Below are positions 31,269 through 39,972 of a stretch of 39,972 nucleotides of DNA, piece by piece. Location of the stretch: the IMG/VR virus record IMGVR_UViG_3300045125_000014, positions 1 through 39,972 of that record, one strand, 5' to 3'. The notes under the pieces are model-generated. The model was given only the letters and a program-made list of their open reading frames with translations. It had not been told where the DNA came from and searched no databases. Source of the DNA: a virus. Each line of letters begins with the position of its first letter. Within the stretch, counting starts at the first letter, position 1. The position numbers were made by a program, and so were the translations under genes.

Positions 31269-31500
31269 TTATGGAATTAGTGCTTGTGTTTCTTGTTCGC
31301 TTAAACCTAGCGCTAACAATTTTTCTCTAGCAGAAGCGCTGCAATGCTTGCGCTTCTTGTATTGCGGCTTCTTCTGCTTCAGCCATCAATCTATCGCGCT
31401 CTTGTGCTTCTAGTAATGAAGCAATTTCTTCTTCGGTCATTGGAACAGTTTGTTGCTCCCCTGTTGAGCAATCTACAATAGTTTTTATGTACTCTGTCAT
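31269..31500 (-). CDS. Small helical tail-fibre accessory protein
   Basis: ATG 31500: MTEYIKTIVDCSTGEQQTVP, then an acidic helix E-E-I-A-S-L-L-E-A-Q-E-R-D-R-L-M-A-E-A-E-E. A one-base repair near 31,338 gives the end R-E-K-L-L-A-L-G-L-S-E-Q-E-T-Q-A-L-I-P; about 77 aa. This layout, with repeated E-E-I-A-x-L and L-A-L-G-L-S motifs, is common downstream of phage tail fibres, possibly as a chaperone. Confidence 0.6.
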
Positions 31501-31508
31501 TTTTTCTC

Positions 31509-32027
31509 CTATGCTATCCCGTATAACCAAAAAGTCGTGCCAGCGGCGATATTCTCACCGCTATATCTGTTTGCAATCACAATACTTGTGACTGCGGCAG
31601 TGCTTGAATTACCCGCAAATGCTAGTCCAAAATTAGGCAATGCCGCTGTTGTAATAAATCCACCTATCATGTTAGAGCCTGCCGCGTAAGAACCACCTTT
31701 GTAATTTATGTAATTTACTTCAGCGGCGGCAAAAGTACTAGCATTTGTGCCAGTTTGTCCAACATCAGGTATTACCTGAAATGAAGCATAAATAGAATCA
31801 TTAGCGGAAATCGTTTGAAAATTACCTTCTATTGAGGCCATTGCTTGCTGTTGTGTTGTCAAAGCAGGCGGCGACACATATAAACCGCTATAACGCAAAG
31901 CACCAAACCCAGGGCTATTTGTTCTTGCGAACATTTTTAATGTGAGATGTCTGAAAGTTTGCGGGATACTACTAATAGTGACTGTTGTTGAACTAGAAGT
32001 AAGAGTAGTTTTAGAAATGAGTAACAT
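31509..32027 (-). CDS. Fibre module protein, paralogue 3
   Basis: ATG 32027: MLLISKTTLTSSSTTVTISS, 172 aa, intact. The pattern T-V-T-I-S-S-I-P-Q-T-F-R-H-L-T-L ... I-A-A-G-T-T-F-W-L-Y-G-I-A matches the two preceding gene products (S-G-I-P-Q-T-Y-D, F-T-G-I-P-A-T-Y-T; end L-Y-G-I-K, V-Y-G-I-K). Beta-rich, likely a trimeric surface domain. Third of three tandem paralogues. Confidence 0.65.
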   Translation of the reverse strand: MLLISKTTLTSSSTTVTISSIPQTFRHLTLKMFARTNSPGFGALRYSGLYVSPPALTTQQQAMASIEGNFQTISANDSIYASFQVIPDVGQTGTNASTFAAAEVNYINYKGGSYAAGSNMIGGFITTAALPNFGLAFAGNSSTAAVTSIVIANRYSGENIAAGTTFWLYGIA

Positions 32028-32552
32028 TTACGCCTCTTTCTTAATACCGTATAAAGAATATACGCCTTTTAAGCGCGGCGAGCCTGATGCTGTAATAAAA
32101 TCTATAGAAGTGATTGCAGCATATCCATTCCAAACAGCAGTACCCCACATGCCAAATTGTCCAGTTGTGCTATTTGCTTGGTATTCACCAGCAAACCAAT
32201 TCATTTGTTTATATATGCTTGTATCGGAATAATCAAAAATATCGCCTACAATCGTAGTGCCTCGCTCCATTAAATTTTGAGTAATCCATGTCCAAGGTTG
32301 TCCATAAAAATAACGAGATGCGTGTGGATAAGTTGTACCACCATAAGCATAAGGCGCTACAAAACCATAATTGTTTCCAGTATCACCATTAAATCTAATA
32401 CGCGTATCGCCATAAGCACTAGGGTCTAAATCATCAGTAACAGCCATAATGCGAATATCTGTATATGTAGCAGGGATTCCTGTAAAACTGATTGTTATGA
32501 CACCTGTTGTCTGTGTAATGCTTTGAATTAAGTCATAAGTAGGATTTGGCAT
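32028..32552 (-). CDS. Fibre module protein, paralogue 2
   Basis: ATG 32552: MPNPTYDLIQSITQTTGVIT, 174 aa, intact. I-S-F-T-G-I-P-A-T-Y-T-D-I-R-I, R-I-R-F-N-G-D-T-G-N-N-Y-G and G-V-Y-S-L-Y-G-I-K fit the shared pattern of this family. The middle has W-T-W-I-T and F-A-G-E-Y. A tail-tip surface role is inferred. Confidence 0.65.
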   Translation of the reverse strand: MPNPTYDLIQSITQTTGVITISFTGIPATYTDIRIMAVTDDLDPSAYGDTRIRFNGDTGNNYGFVAPYAYGGTTYPHASRYFYGQPWTWITQNLMERGTTIVGDIFDYSDTSIYKQMNWFAGEYQANSTTGQFGMWGTAVWNGYAAITSIDFITASGSPRLKGVYSLYGIKKEA

Positions 32553-32553
32553 A

Positions 32554-33382
32554 TTAACTTCCCTTTATTCCATAAACATCAACACGACTATCGGTACTAA
32601 AATTATTACTGTCGCCTAGGCTGAACATAATGCTTGTTATTGCGGAACTTGATGTATATAAACCAATACCTAATAATACTTTGTTATCACCTGTTGAAGT
32701 ATTTTGTACTAAACCACTTTGTATCATTACTGTTTTATTTTGACTTGTGGTTGTGTAATTTGGTATTTCTATAATTGTTCTGCCAAAAATATCTAATCCA
32801 AAACCTGCGGCTTGTGAAGCCAAAGCAAAAGTATTGGCATTAGTTTGCGTTGAATTTGTAACGCTTGTTTGTCCAGATGTAGAAAGCCAATAATTTCTCA
32901 TGTGGTCGCCTATACCTGAATTATTCAAAGAGAGATTCAAGTTAGCAAAATTGGCGACCGTTCTTCGGCTTCTAATTCTAATTTGTAAAATATCATAAGT
33001 TTGCGGAATTCCCGATAAAAGAAATGTTGTAGTATTTGTAAAATTAACAGAAGTAATGCTAAAGAAACTACTCAAAAGGTGCAGGTGTAACAGAATTGCT
33101 TGCCGCACTTGATAGCGAATTAACACCATAAGGAGTTTCGCCTCGTACTGTAAAAGTATAGGCAGTTCCATTACTTAAACCAGTTACGGTAATAGGTGTT
33201 GTTGTATTTGTTGCACTAAATCCACCAGGATTTGAGATAGCACGATAGACAATACTGCTTTTACCTATATATGTAGATGGCGTAAAGGCAACAGAGGCGG
33301 AACTATCACCGCCTGTTGCAGTACCAATAATAGGTGTAGAAGGTTGCATACCTCCTTGACCTGCACCGATTATTAGGCTCAT
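32554..33382 (-). CDS. FN3-containing fibre protein, paralogue 1
   Basis: ATG 33382 overlaps the previous stop: MSLIIGAGQGGMQPSTPIIG. Residues about 14 to 105 form a fibronectin type III domain (S-I-V-Y-R-A-I-S-N, I-T-V-T-G-L-S-N-G-T-A-Y-T-F-T-V-R). After one repair near 33,072 comes the paralogue domain: F-L-L-S-G-I-P-Q-T-Y-D-I-L-Q-I, Y-W-L-S-T-S-G-Q-T-S, ending R-V-D-V-Y-G-I-K. About 276 aa. FN3 domains help bind carbohydrates. Confidence 0.65.
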
Positions 33383-34005
33383 GCGCTCAAATCTCCAATC
33401 GCTACCCAAGTATCGGTTGCACGCTTGATTAGCGTTGCAGATGACCATTGAGCGCGTAATTTTAAACCAGGCGTTCCATTTACTGTCACGCCGCCTGTTG
33501 CAACAATAGTGGTTTGACTCTGTGCCAGTTTGCAACACAGTAATTGTTGTTCCTACAGGAAATGCTTGTGAACTATCAAGAGGAACTGTTAAATTGTTTC
33601 CGCTTGCAACATTCATTTCAACAATTTTGCTTAGCATCTGATAACACTAGAGAATAAGAAGCAGTTTGCGCGTTTGTTGCCAATGTTGTAACAGGTGCAG
33701 TAAATGTTTTGTTAGTTAAAGTTTGAGTGCCTGTTAGTGTTGCTACAGTGCTATCAATAGATAAAGTTACACTTCCTGATGTTCCACCACCACTAAGACC
33801 AGTTCCAGCAGTAACACCAGTAATATCACCGACTTCGCCAGTAATAGATGTAAGCAAGAGAATTCCAAGCAGTAACACCATTACCAATTTTTGCTTTACC
33901 CGTGTCAGTTTCAAAACCAAATTCTCCTGCCGCAAGAGTTGGATTGGCAGAAGTCCATTGCGCGGCAGTTCCTCGCCTAAGTTGGATTTGCGTAACTACG
34001 CTCAT
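33379..34005 (-). CDS. Tail fibre protein with Mtd-like N-terminus
   Basis: ATG 34005 after GGAGG: MSVVTQIQLRRGTAAQWTSA. L-A-A-G-E-F-G-F-E-T-D-T-G-K-A-K-I-G-N-G is the N-terminal motif found in Mtd-type and many other fibres. Then G-D-I-T-G-V-T-A-G-T-G-L-S-G-G-G, and after repairs (about 33,855, 33,640 and 33,520) K-L-R-A-Q-W-S-S-A-T-L-I-K-R and V-A-I-G-D-L-S-A. About 208 aa. The second half is a paralogue of the gene at 34,248. Confidence 0.7.
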
Positions 34006-34251
34006 GGAGTTCCTCCGTCAAATGACTGTGTTGCTGTGGTAGTTGGGTCGCCACCATTGTACGGTGCAATGCTATCAAACACGCCACCATCAATGTTGGT
34101 CACCGCAGGACTTACGGTAACCCATTGGCTACCGTCATAACTTTCAAACCATCATTAGTGTTGTAGTACAAATCGCCTGTCGTAATGTTGGCGTGTTAAT
34201 ATCCGTAGCGCTTGCAGGTACATTTGTAGGTGTTAAAGCCAATCTACTCAT
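34002..34251 (-). CDS. Small fibre protein, 82 aa
   Basis: ATG 34251 overlaps the previous stop: M-S-R-L-A-L-T-P-T-N-V-P-A-S-A-T. With a repair near 34,180: T-G-D-L-Y-Y-N-T-N-D-G-L-K-V-Y-D-G-S-Q-W-V-T-V, then G-G-V-F-D-S and T-A-T-Q-S-F-D-G-G-T-P. The Y-Y-N-x-x-D-G-L-x-V-Y-D-G module is typical of fibre collars. Its ending carries the ribosome site of the next gene. Confidence 0.6.
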
Positions 34252-35156
34252 GCGCTTAAATCTCCTACAAGGAGCCAGTTATCGGTTGTTAATTGCACTA
34301 AAGTAGCGCTTGAGATACTGTGTTCTCAATTTCAAGCCAGGAGTGCCATTTACTGTTACGCCTGAAGTTCCCGCTACCGTTACTTGTCCAGCACCCAACT
34401 GAGCCAAAGTCATTGTTGTTCCCGCCGCAAAATTTACAGAAGAATTCAAAGGAATTGTAAAGAAATAGGTGAAGCATTATTTAGAGTAATCAATTTACTA
34501 GCCGCGTCAGAAGCGACCAAAGTATAAGAAGTGCTTGTTTGTGCGTTAATTGTAACTTTTGCAACTTCTGTTTTATCAAGACTTAATGTTACAGAGCCTG
34601 AAGAACCGCCACCCGTAAGTCCTGTTCCCGCTGTTACGCCCGTAATGTCGCCAGTAGGAAGATTAGTTGTTGTTTCTACTCTAGTATCAGTAATATCGCC
34701 TAAGTTAATTTGTGTTACAGCCGCGCCTACTGCAATAGTGGCAAGTGAGATTGAGTTAGCGGGAGTAGCGGGTGCAACTGGTGAACCTGCAGGAGTTCCT
34801 GCGATTACTTGGAAAATAACATCGTTAAATGCGCCTGAATAATAAGCGTCTTGAACTGTTGCATACAACGCGGTCAATGCGCGGATTTGTTGGGTCTGCA
34901 GTTGTAACTGTTAAAACTGTATTTGCATCGTTGTAAACAGTATAAGCACCCATGTTTGCTTGTGTTGTTCCGATAATCGCCGCCCAACCAGGAGCAACAA
35001 CAACAGACATACCCGCAGGAGAGTTAGGCCCTACTGATAAAGATGAAGAACCGATGATGCCAGTGGTAGCAAAAATAGCCTGCATTGTGAGGCGGTCATT
35101 TTCGGCAGGGTGCGAGCCGTTCTGTAACCATGAGGGGCGGTGGTGCGTAGTGCCAT
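34248..35156 (-). CDS. Long tail fibre protein
   Basis: ATG 35156: M-A-L-R-T-T-A-P. After repairs, P-A-E-N-D-R-L-T-M-Q-A-I-F-A, a baseplate-like domain (V-G-P-N-S-P-A-G-M-S-V-V-V-A-P-G-W-A-A-I), N-P-R-I-D and V-I-F-Q-V-I-A-G-T-P-A-G-S-P-V-A-P. The latter half has G-D-I-T-G-V-T-A-G-T-G-L-T-G-G-G, and ends W-L-L-V-G-D-L-S-A. About 303 aa. The P-R-I-D...V-x-x-G-x-P motif is common in siphovirus fibres that bind the tail tip. Confidence 0.65.
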
Positions 35157-35164
35157 TTATGCTC

Positions 35165-36084
35165 CTAAATATATGCAGACTGCCATTCTACGACAGCCTG
35201 GGTTGTTCCTGCGAGAGTTCCAACGCCTGTGAAGTAGAAGGAGTTATTGCCTGGTTGTGGCTGAGAACCATTCCGACCCGCCTGAAATTAAAGTATTACG
35301 GGCGGGCTGACCGTTAAGTGTAATGAGTTTGTTGCAAAGGTCAATTACAAATACATCGCTACTGCTTAAGGTCACATTAAATAAAGTTGCGCGCTCTGTG
35401 TTGGCATTACCGACTTCCGGGTTAGTTATTGGCCCGTTTATAGTGATTGTTGGGTATGTATCTGTCCAGCCACTGTTAGTAATGGTTGTAGTCAAAGTAC
35501 CTGAACCGCCACCATATACAAGGTTGTAGGTGCGGTTGTAAATGCGGCCTGAAGGCACTGAGTAAAGCAATGTTGCGGTCTGTACATTGCTGTCGTAATA
35601 GCGAGGGTCAGGGCAGAAAAAGTCCACCTGCGCAATAATCAAACCATAAGTGTAATTAGGGTTTACTGTTAGAGCGCAATGCACGCACACGGGCGTTAAT
35701 TACCTGCTCCATTTCGCCTTGTGCCAGCATGAAATAAAGCGGGCTTGTGCCGCTGGTTTGTGGCAATAGGGCGCGTTGTAAGATATTGAAATTAGCCTGC
35801 GCGCTCGCTGTTGATGTGCCTGTAATGTTTAGGCTCATAGTGTGTAGCGACCTGCCTAAAAGATCACGACCTGTAAACATGCCATCTGCATAACCGCGGT
35901 TGTCATCTTGATTGCGAATACCAGTCGGCAAACCTTCTAAGCCATCTACCAGAAAAATTTGATAAGGCGAACCCGTACCACCAAATACTTGACCATTAAA
36001 TGAAAACGAGTAGCCGAATTGGTGCACCGGGCGTTGTTCAGCCACCATCGCAATTCCTGCACGAGCCGCATTTATGCCAGTCAT
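35165..36084 (-). CDS. Distal tail protein (Dit-like)
   Basis: ATG 36084 has AGGTG upstream: M-T-G-I-N-A-A-R-A-G-I-A-M, then H-Q-F-G-Y-S-F-S-F-N-G-Q-V-F-G-G. Repairs near 35,670 and 35,240 join the parts: L-D-G..G-L-P-T-G-I-R-N-Q-D-D-N-R-G-Y, Q-A-N-F-N-I-L-Q-R-A-L-L-P, V-D-F-F-C-P-D-P-R-Y-Y-D-S-N, and an ending V-V-E-W-Q-S-A-Y-I. About 306 aa. The D-P-R-Y-Y pattern and the position after tape measure fit Dit, which forms the hub at the tail tip. Confidence 0.75.
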
Positions 36085-39000
36085 CTGTACACCTGAAGCT
36101 TTGTTGTAGTAGCCACTCTACCGTCTGACCATATTTAACAACAGATACAAGTGCCTGTGCAGTGCCTTCCGGGTCAGTCAAATTAACACCGTTAATAGTT
36201 ACATTACCCACGCCACCAACAGCCTGTACAGCCGCCTTAGCCGCGGCGTTAATAATTTCTTCTTCTGTTTTGCCGTAATCAGCGGCAGTTTTTCCAATAT
36301 CTTTACTGGTTGTAACTGTTACACCGCCACCATAAACAGAGGGTGAAACAACTTGTACGGGCGCACCCTTTGGCACGCTGTAACTTTGCGGCAAACCGCC
36401 GCCTGCTGACATTGCACCAAGTTGAGCAAGTGCCGCGGCAATTTCAGCAATTTTCTTTTGTAGGTCAGCAAGTTTCTTTGCCATGCGTGCATTTATGTCG
36501 TCAATGGCTTTTTCAAAAGCCTTCATTGCATCTTCAATGGCTTTATTTAGAGTTTTTTGCGCTTCCTCTAACGCCTTATCCATTTGTTTTTTGGCTTCCA
36601 ACCCTAGCCTTATCAAGCGCTTTTTCTGCCTCGGCTATTGCCTCATCCAAATCTTTCTTTGATTCAGCCAGCGCATCTTTAAGCGCTTTATCTGCATCTT
36701 CTAATTGTTCACTGCGCGCCCTTGTGCTTCGGCAATAGCGGCCTCGTAATCAGCTCTGCGCATTTGCCAAATTGATAGTCAAGTCGCTATTCACCGCGGC
36801 CAAAGCCGAAGCAATTTCGGTTTGAGCGTTGTAATACATTTCCGTTAATTCTGCGGTTGCAAAACTTGTGCTAGTTGAAAGTGATTCAGCAATTTTATTC
36901 ATGCCGCTATTGGTTATGTCCTCCAGCGCCATGTACATGGTTTGTAATTCTTTTTGTTGCTCAGGTGCTAACTCTTGTATTTGTTTGAGCATTTCCATGC
37001 CAGCCTCCAGGGCCAGCCGCGGCAATTTGCTCAATAAAGGTTTAGAGAATAGCCCTGCCTGCTAATGCACCTAATTGCGCTTGAAAATCTTTTGTTTTGC
37101 TTAGTTGCGCCCTTAATGTGGCAACAATGTCAAGGCCTTTGCCCTTAGCGGTGTCAAATAAATCGCTCAAGGCTAAATTCGGTACCTTTTTGCCATGCAC
37201 TGCGTAGGCGCTCGCGGCTCTTTTCCAATAATGTCAGCAAGTTTTTCTGCGCCTTGCTTTGCAATCTCTTGACGCTTAGCCTCAGCCGCCATTTCTAGGT
37301 TTTTAACCTTATCGTTGTATAGCGTTTTTAGTTCAATCTCTTTGCGATTAAAAGCGGCGTTAATATCCAAAATGGCTTGTGCGTGTTTTTTACGCGCCGC
37401 TTCATCTGCATCTCTTTGGCGCTTTTCTGCCTCGGCTTTTGTTTCTGCAAAGCGTTCTTCAGCGTCTGCAATTTGTTCGCGGTAGCGTTCCTCAATTTCA
37501 GCCTTACGCTCTGCAAATCTTTCTTTAGCGTCTGCAATTTTTTCGTCACGCGCTAATGCCGCGTCTGCCGCATCTTTTTCTGCATCCGCTTGCGCCTCGC
37601 GCCATGCGTCTAATACATCAGCCTCTTTTTTACGCAATGCAGTAATTTTTTCAAGGCGTTTGGTTTCTTCTTTTGATACTTCGCCCTTGGGGTCTTTAGC
37701 ACCGCCCAAACATCTTTAGCCTTTTTGCCAGCCTTTTTCAGTTTCTTCTGCGGCCTTCTTGCCTTGCTTTGCTAGTTTGTCAAGGTCTGCAGTTAATTCT
37801 TTTGCTTTTTTAGCGGCTTTATCACCAAAATCAGAAATGCCGTCTAAGCCTTTGTTAATTAAATCTAAGCCACCTTTGGCTAACTTACCAACACCCGGTA
37901 ATTTAGAAAGGCCCGTTAAGAACAAACGCAAAGGCCCTGTAATAATTTTCATGATGGCTTCAAATACCTTAGCCACCATTGGAATAATGCTTGCAAAGGC
38001 AGTTAGGGCGGCTTTAGCCATTGCGATAACAGCATTGCGGAAGGTTTCATTGCTCTTAAATAGTTTGACCATACCTGCAGTTAATAAAGCGACTGCGGTA
38101 ATAATAATCCCGATTGGGTTTGCCTTTTTGTGCAAGGTTTAATAACTTTTGAGCAATCTCAGCGCTTTACTGCGGCTGTGTAAACACCCCAGGCAATAGC
38201 ACCTGCCAAATTACAGCGGCAAATACTTTAATTTCCGTAATGTTGTCTTTAACAAATTTAATCATTTTTTCCAACATTGGAAATACGGTATTGCGTAAGA
38301 AATCAGTGAACCTCAAAAATGTGGGCAATAAAGCCGCGCCTATTTCCTGTTGTAAATCCCCAAACTCTTGGCTTGAGTTTAATCACTACGACCTTCAGGA
38401 GTATCGGCAAGAGTCTTATTAAAATCTTTGTAAGTGCTGTTTAGAACCTCAGTGATTGCCGCGTGCGCGTTCTGATTCAGAACCGTTAGCAATCTTTTTC
38501 TTTGTATCCTCATCAAGTACAAAGCCCACACAGGAAGAGCGCCAAAGTTGCCATTCAGCGCCTGAGCAAGACCGTTGGTCATTTGCTTGTAATCGTCAGA
38601 TGATGCAGTAGCGCCTTTTTCTGCGGTCACATAATCCAGGATTGCAGGAGTAAGTTTTTGAATTGTCTTACCTTGCAAATCAAATGTTGCTAATTGTGAT
38701 TGCGTAACAGTGATGTTCTCTTTAGACGCAACACCTACTTTTGATAATGCTCTGCTTGTTCATTAAGTGCGTGGTTATCTGTGCCTTAGTTGCGCCACCT
38801 CGTAAGTTAAAGGATTTCGCGCTAAACGAGTCTGCGCCTGCTCTGCTTCTACTGCGGCGGCTACAGATTGCTTAAAGAAAGATACGACCTGAGTAGCGGC
38901 AAAAGTAACACCGATGGTTGCGGCAAGGCCTTTAGGTTTTTGCACCAAAGCCATCAAAGACGCTGTTGGTTTTTCTACATTGCCATCAAGACTTTTTTAG

Positions 39001-39085
39001 AGATGCTCTCAGCCTGTGCCAGTCCTGATTTTAATTGCGCTACATCGGCCTGTATTTGTACCAGAATTGGAGGAATATCAGCCAT
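36038..39085 (-). CDS. Tail tape measure protein
   Basis: ATG 39085: MADIPPILVQIQADVAQLKS; about 1,015 aa after at least eight repairs. N-terminal coiled coil, G-L-A-A-T-I-G-V-T-F-A-A-T-Q-V-V-S-F-F-K-Q, hydrophobic spans at about 38,130..37,900 (I-G-I-I-I-T-A-V-A-L-L-T-A-G and others), a very long Ala/Glu/Lys coiled coil (37,700..37,200; E-R-F-A-E-x-K-A-E repeats) and K-A-I-E-D-A-M-K-A-F-E-K-A-I. It sets tail length; about 1.5 angstrom per residue predicts roughly 150 nm. The C-terminus overlaps the Dit start. Confidence 0.85.
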
Positions 39086-39086
39086 G

Positions 39087-39493
39087 TTATCCCCTCAACC
39101 TAGAAGCCAAATTGGTAGTAAATACTCTTGCCAAAGTTCCATTGGATTTGCAAGTTGCTCGCCGCAGGTCCTAAGTACGGATATTTTACGCCTGGTTTCC
39201 ATCTTGGGTGTCCAAGTTCAACAGCACGCGCGTAAACCATTGTTGCACTAACTTCAACTGCGTACATGCCAGTAAAACCTTGTTGTACAGATGATGTTGT
39301 AATACTTCTGCGCAATGATTACCTGTTTTGCACATTAGGTCAGGCGGCCTGAAGCATTTGCTTTTGCTTGTCGCTCCACCGCCAAACCTGTCATAGAAAT
39401 GGCGTATTGCACCGCCAATTCAATCTTATCTTCAGTGGCTTGAAATCCAGCAAGGACATCAGAGAGATTAGTAATTGTTATGCGTGCGCTCAT
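39087..39493 (-). CDS. HK97 gp10-like protein
   Basis: ATG 39493 in an ATGA overlap: MSARITITNLSDVLAGFQAT, E-L-A-V-Q-Y-A-I, E-R-Q-A-K-A-N-A-S-G-R. Repairs near 39,345 and 39,130 give V-E-V-S-A-T-M-V-Y-A-R-A-V-E-L-G-H and Y-P-Y-L-G-P-A-A, ending T-N-L-A-S-R-L-R-G. About 135 aa. The Y-A-x-x-V-E-x-G and P-Y-L-x-P-A motifs are those of gp10-type tail completion proteins, normally encoded before the tail tube, so its position between chaperones and tape measure is odd. Confidence 0.65.
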
Positions 39494-39760
39494 AACTCTT
39501 TTTCTAACCTCTCTGCCTTCACTTCTTCTGTCAGGAGCTGTTATTGATAACAACCAATCTGCCGTTGATGCAGGCGAGTTATCTACCTGGTCGGGTGTCC
39601 AACCAAACTTGTCAGCAAAAGCATAGTAGGTCCATTGCTCATCAGGATAGGTAAACGCTTCATGACGCTCGCCACCCTGCAACAACCATTTTAAGCGTTT
39701 GAGTTCTCTGAAGGCGCTTTTGGGTCTGCCTTCGTTTTCAGGCGTATTCTGCCAGGTTAG
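39490..39760 (-). CDS. Tail assembly chaperone, second frame
   Basis: The frame opens near 39,760 inside the first chaperone with no start codon of its own: L-T-W-Q-N-T-P-E-N-E-G-R-P, then F-R-E-L-K-R-L-K-W-L-L-Q-G-G and F-A-D-K-F-G-W-T-P-D-Q-V-D-N-S-P. With a repair near 39,525 it ends E-E-V-K-A-E-R-L-E-K-E-L in an ATGA overlap. Siphoviruses make this part as a frameshift fusion to the first chaperone. The shift here is +1 or -2, not the common -1; an indel could mimic that. Confidence 0.55.
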
Positions 39761-39972
39761 GGAACAAAGCCTTTTGTGCTTCTTTTGTGTGTTCCACTAA
39801 TGCGTCATAATCAGCAATTTCTAATTCATCAATGCTGTCTGCTTTGATTGCAGGAACTGGTGAGGTCAAAGACCATTCTTCAATCAGCATTGTGATTAGT
39901 GCATCATTCATAGCCATTGCGCGAGTCAAATCAGGCAAGCCATCAATATCAATGCTCTTGTATAGATTTTTT
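39738..39972 (-). CDS. Tail assembly chaperone, C-terminal part (continues at base 1)
   Basis: The frame is open from the right edge: K-N-L-Y-K-S-I-D-I-D-G-L-P-D-L-T-R-A-M-A-M, ending A-L-F-P-N-L-A-E-Y-A. With 1..76 it forms a single protein of about 103 aa. It is the first of two frames of the tail assembly chaperone. I-E-E-W-S-L-T-S-P-V-P matches the usual S-W-x-x-x-x-P pattern. A TTG at 39938 is not needed as a start. Confidence 0.75.
   Translation of the reverse strand, partial: KNLYKSIDIDGLPDLTRAMAMNDALITMLIEEWSLTSPVPAIKADSIDELEIADYDALVEHTKEAQKALFPNLAEYA

Noticed and set aside
33727-34842. Plus-strand open frames over the fibre genes
   Set aside because: They mirror the repetitive Gly/Thr/Ser codons of the minus-strand fibres; no ribosome sites or domains.
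37759-38142. Plus-strand open frame over the tape measure
   Set aside because: It is an antisense shadow of the Ala/Lys-rich coding strand.
1-39972. Pseudogene decay of tail tube, portal, capsid and other genes
   Set aside because: The breaks are one-base indels often at homopolymers in essential genes, with conserved motifs intact on both sides; error is simpler.
1-39972. CRISPR array or insertion sequence
   Set aside because: No regularly spaced repeats and no transposase-like protein or terminal inverted repeats were seen.

Overview
This window looks like the complete, circularly joined genome (39,972 bases) of a tailed siphovirus infecting an actinobacterium. The tail type comes from a tape-measure gene of about 1,015 codons, a Dit-like distal tail protein, a tail terminator and tail-assembly chaperones, with no sheath gene. 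The host is inferred from a WhiB-family regulator, which is essentially confined to Actinobacteria and their phages. Base composition is AT-leaning, which would suit a low-GC aquatic actinobacterium; that last step is a guess. I see no integrase, CI-like repressor, DNA polymerase or tRNA gene, so a strictly lytic phage that borrows the host replisome is the simplest reading.

The two window ends join in frame inside one gene, the first tail-assembly chaperone, so the cut is artificial. Nearly every gene lies on the minus strand and is read from high to low coordinates. Starting at the terminase (about 15.7 kb) the order is: small and large terminase; three structural or fibre-like proteins in an unusual position; portal; a very long MuF-type minor head protein with an HEWGH metallopeptidase motif and a further C-terminal domain; small head genes; prohead protease; scaffold-like protein; major capsid protein with an Ig-like insert; two small head genes; head-tail adaptor; tail terminator; tail tube. 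Across the artificial join follow the tail chaperones, a gp10-like protein, the tape measure, Dit, a block of paralogous fibre modules, a glycosyltransferase, two minor tail proteins, a lysis cassette (TM protein, CHAP endolysin, holin-like protein), then DNA-metabolism genes.

The DNA-metabolism block (27.7 to 16 kb) holds a DUF6378-like protein, a calcineurin-like phosphoesterase, a probable single-strand annealing protein, a RecB/Cas4-like nuclease, WhiB, a second possible nuclease, a replication initiator, two HNH endonucleases, RusA, SSB, an excisionase-like HTH protein, a secreted transglycosylase, and many tiny cysteine-rich or membrane proteins. They are packed with ATGA, TGATG or TAATG overlaps. 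Only two small genes (25,976 to 26,240) are on the plus strand, in a divergent island.

The reading frame of a large share of conserved genes is broken by single-base indels, often in homopolymers, and can be restored by one-base changes. I treat these as probable long-read sequencing errors, not pseudogenes; CDS coordinates below span the reconstructed genes and the protein descriptions follow the repaired frames.
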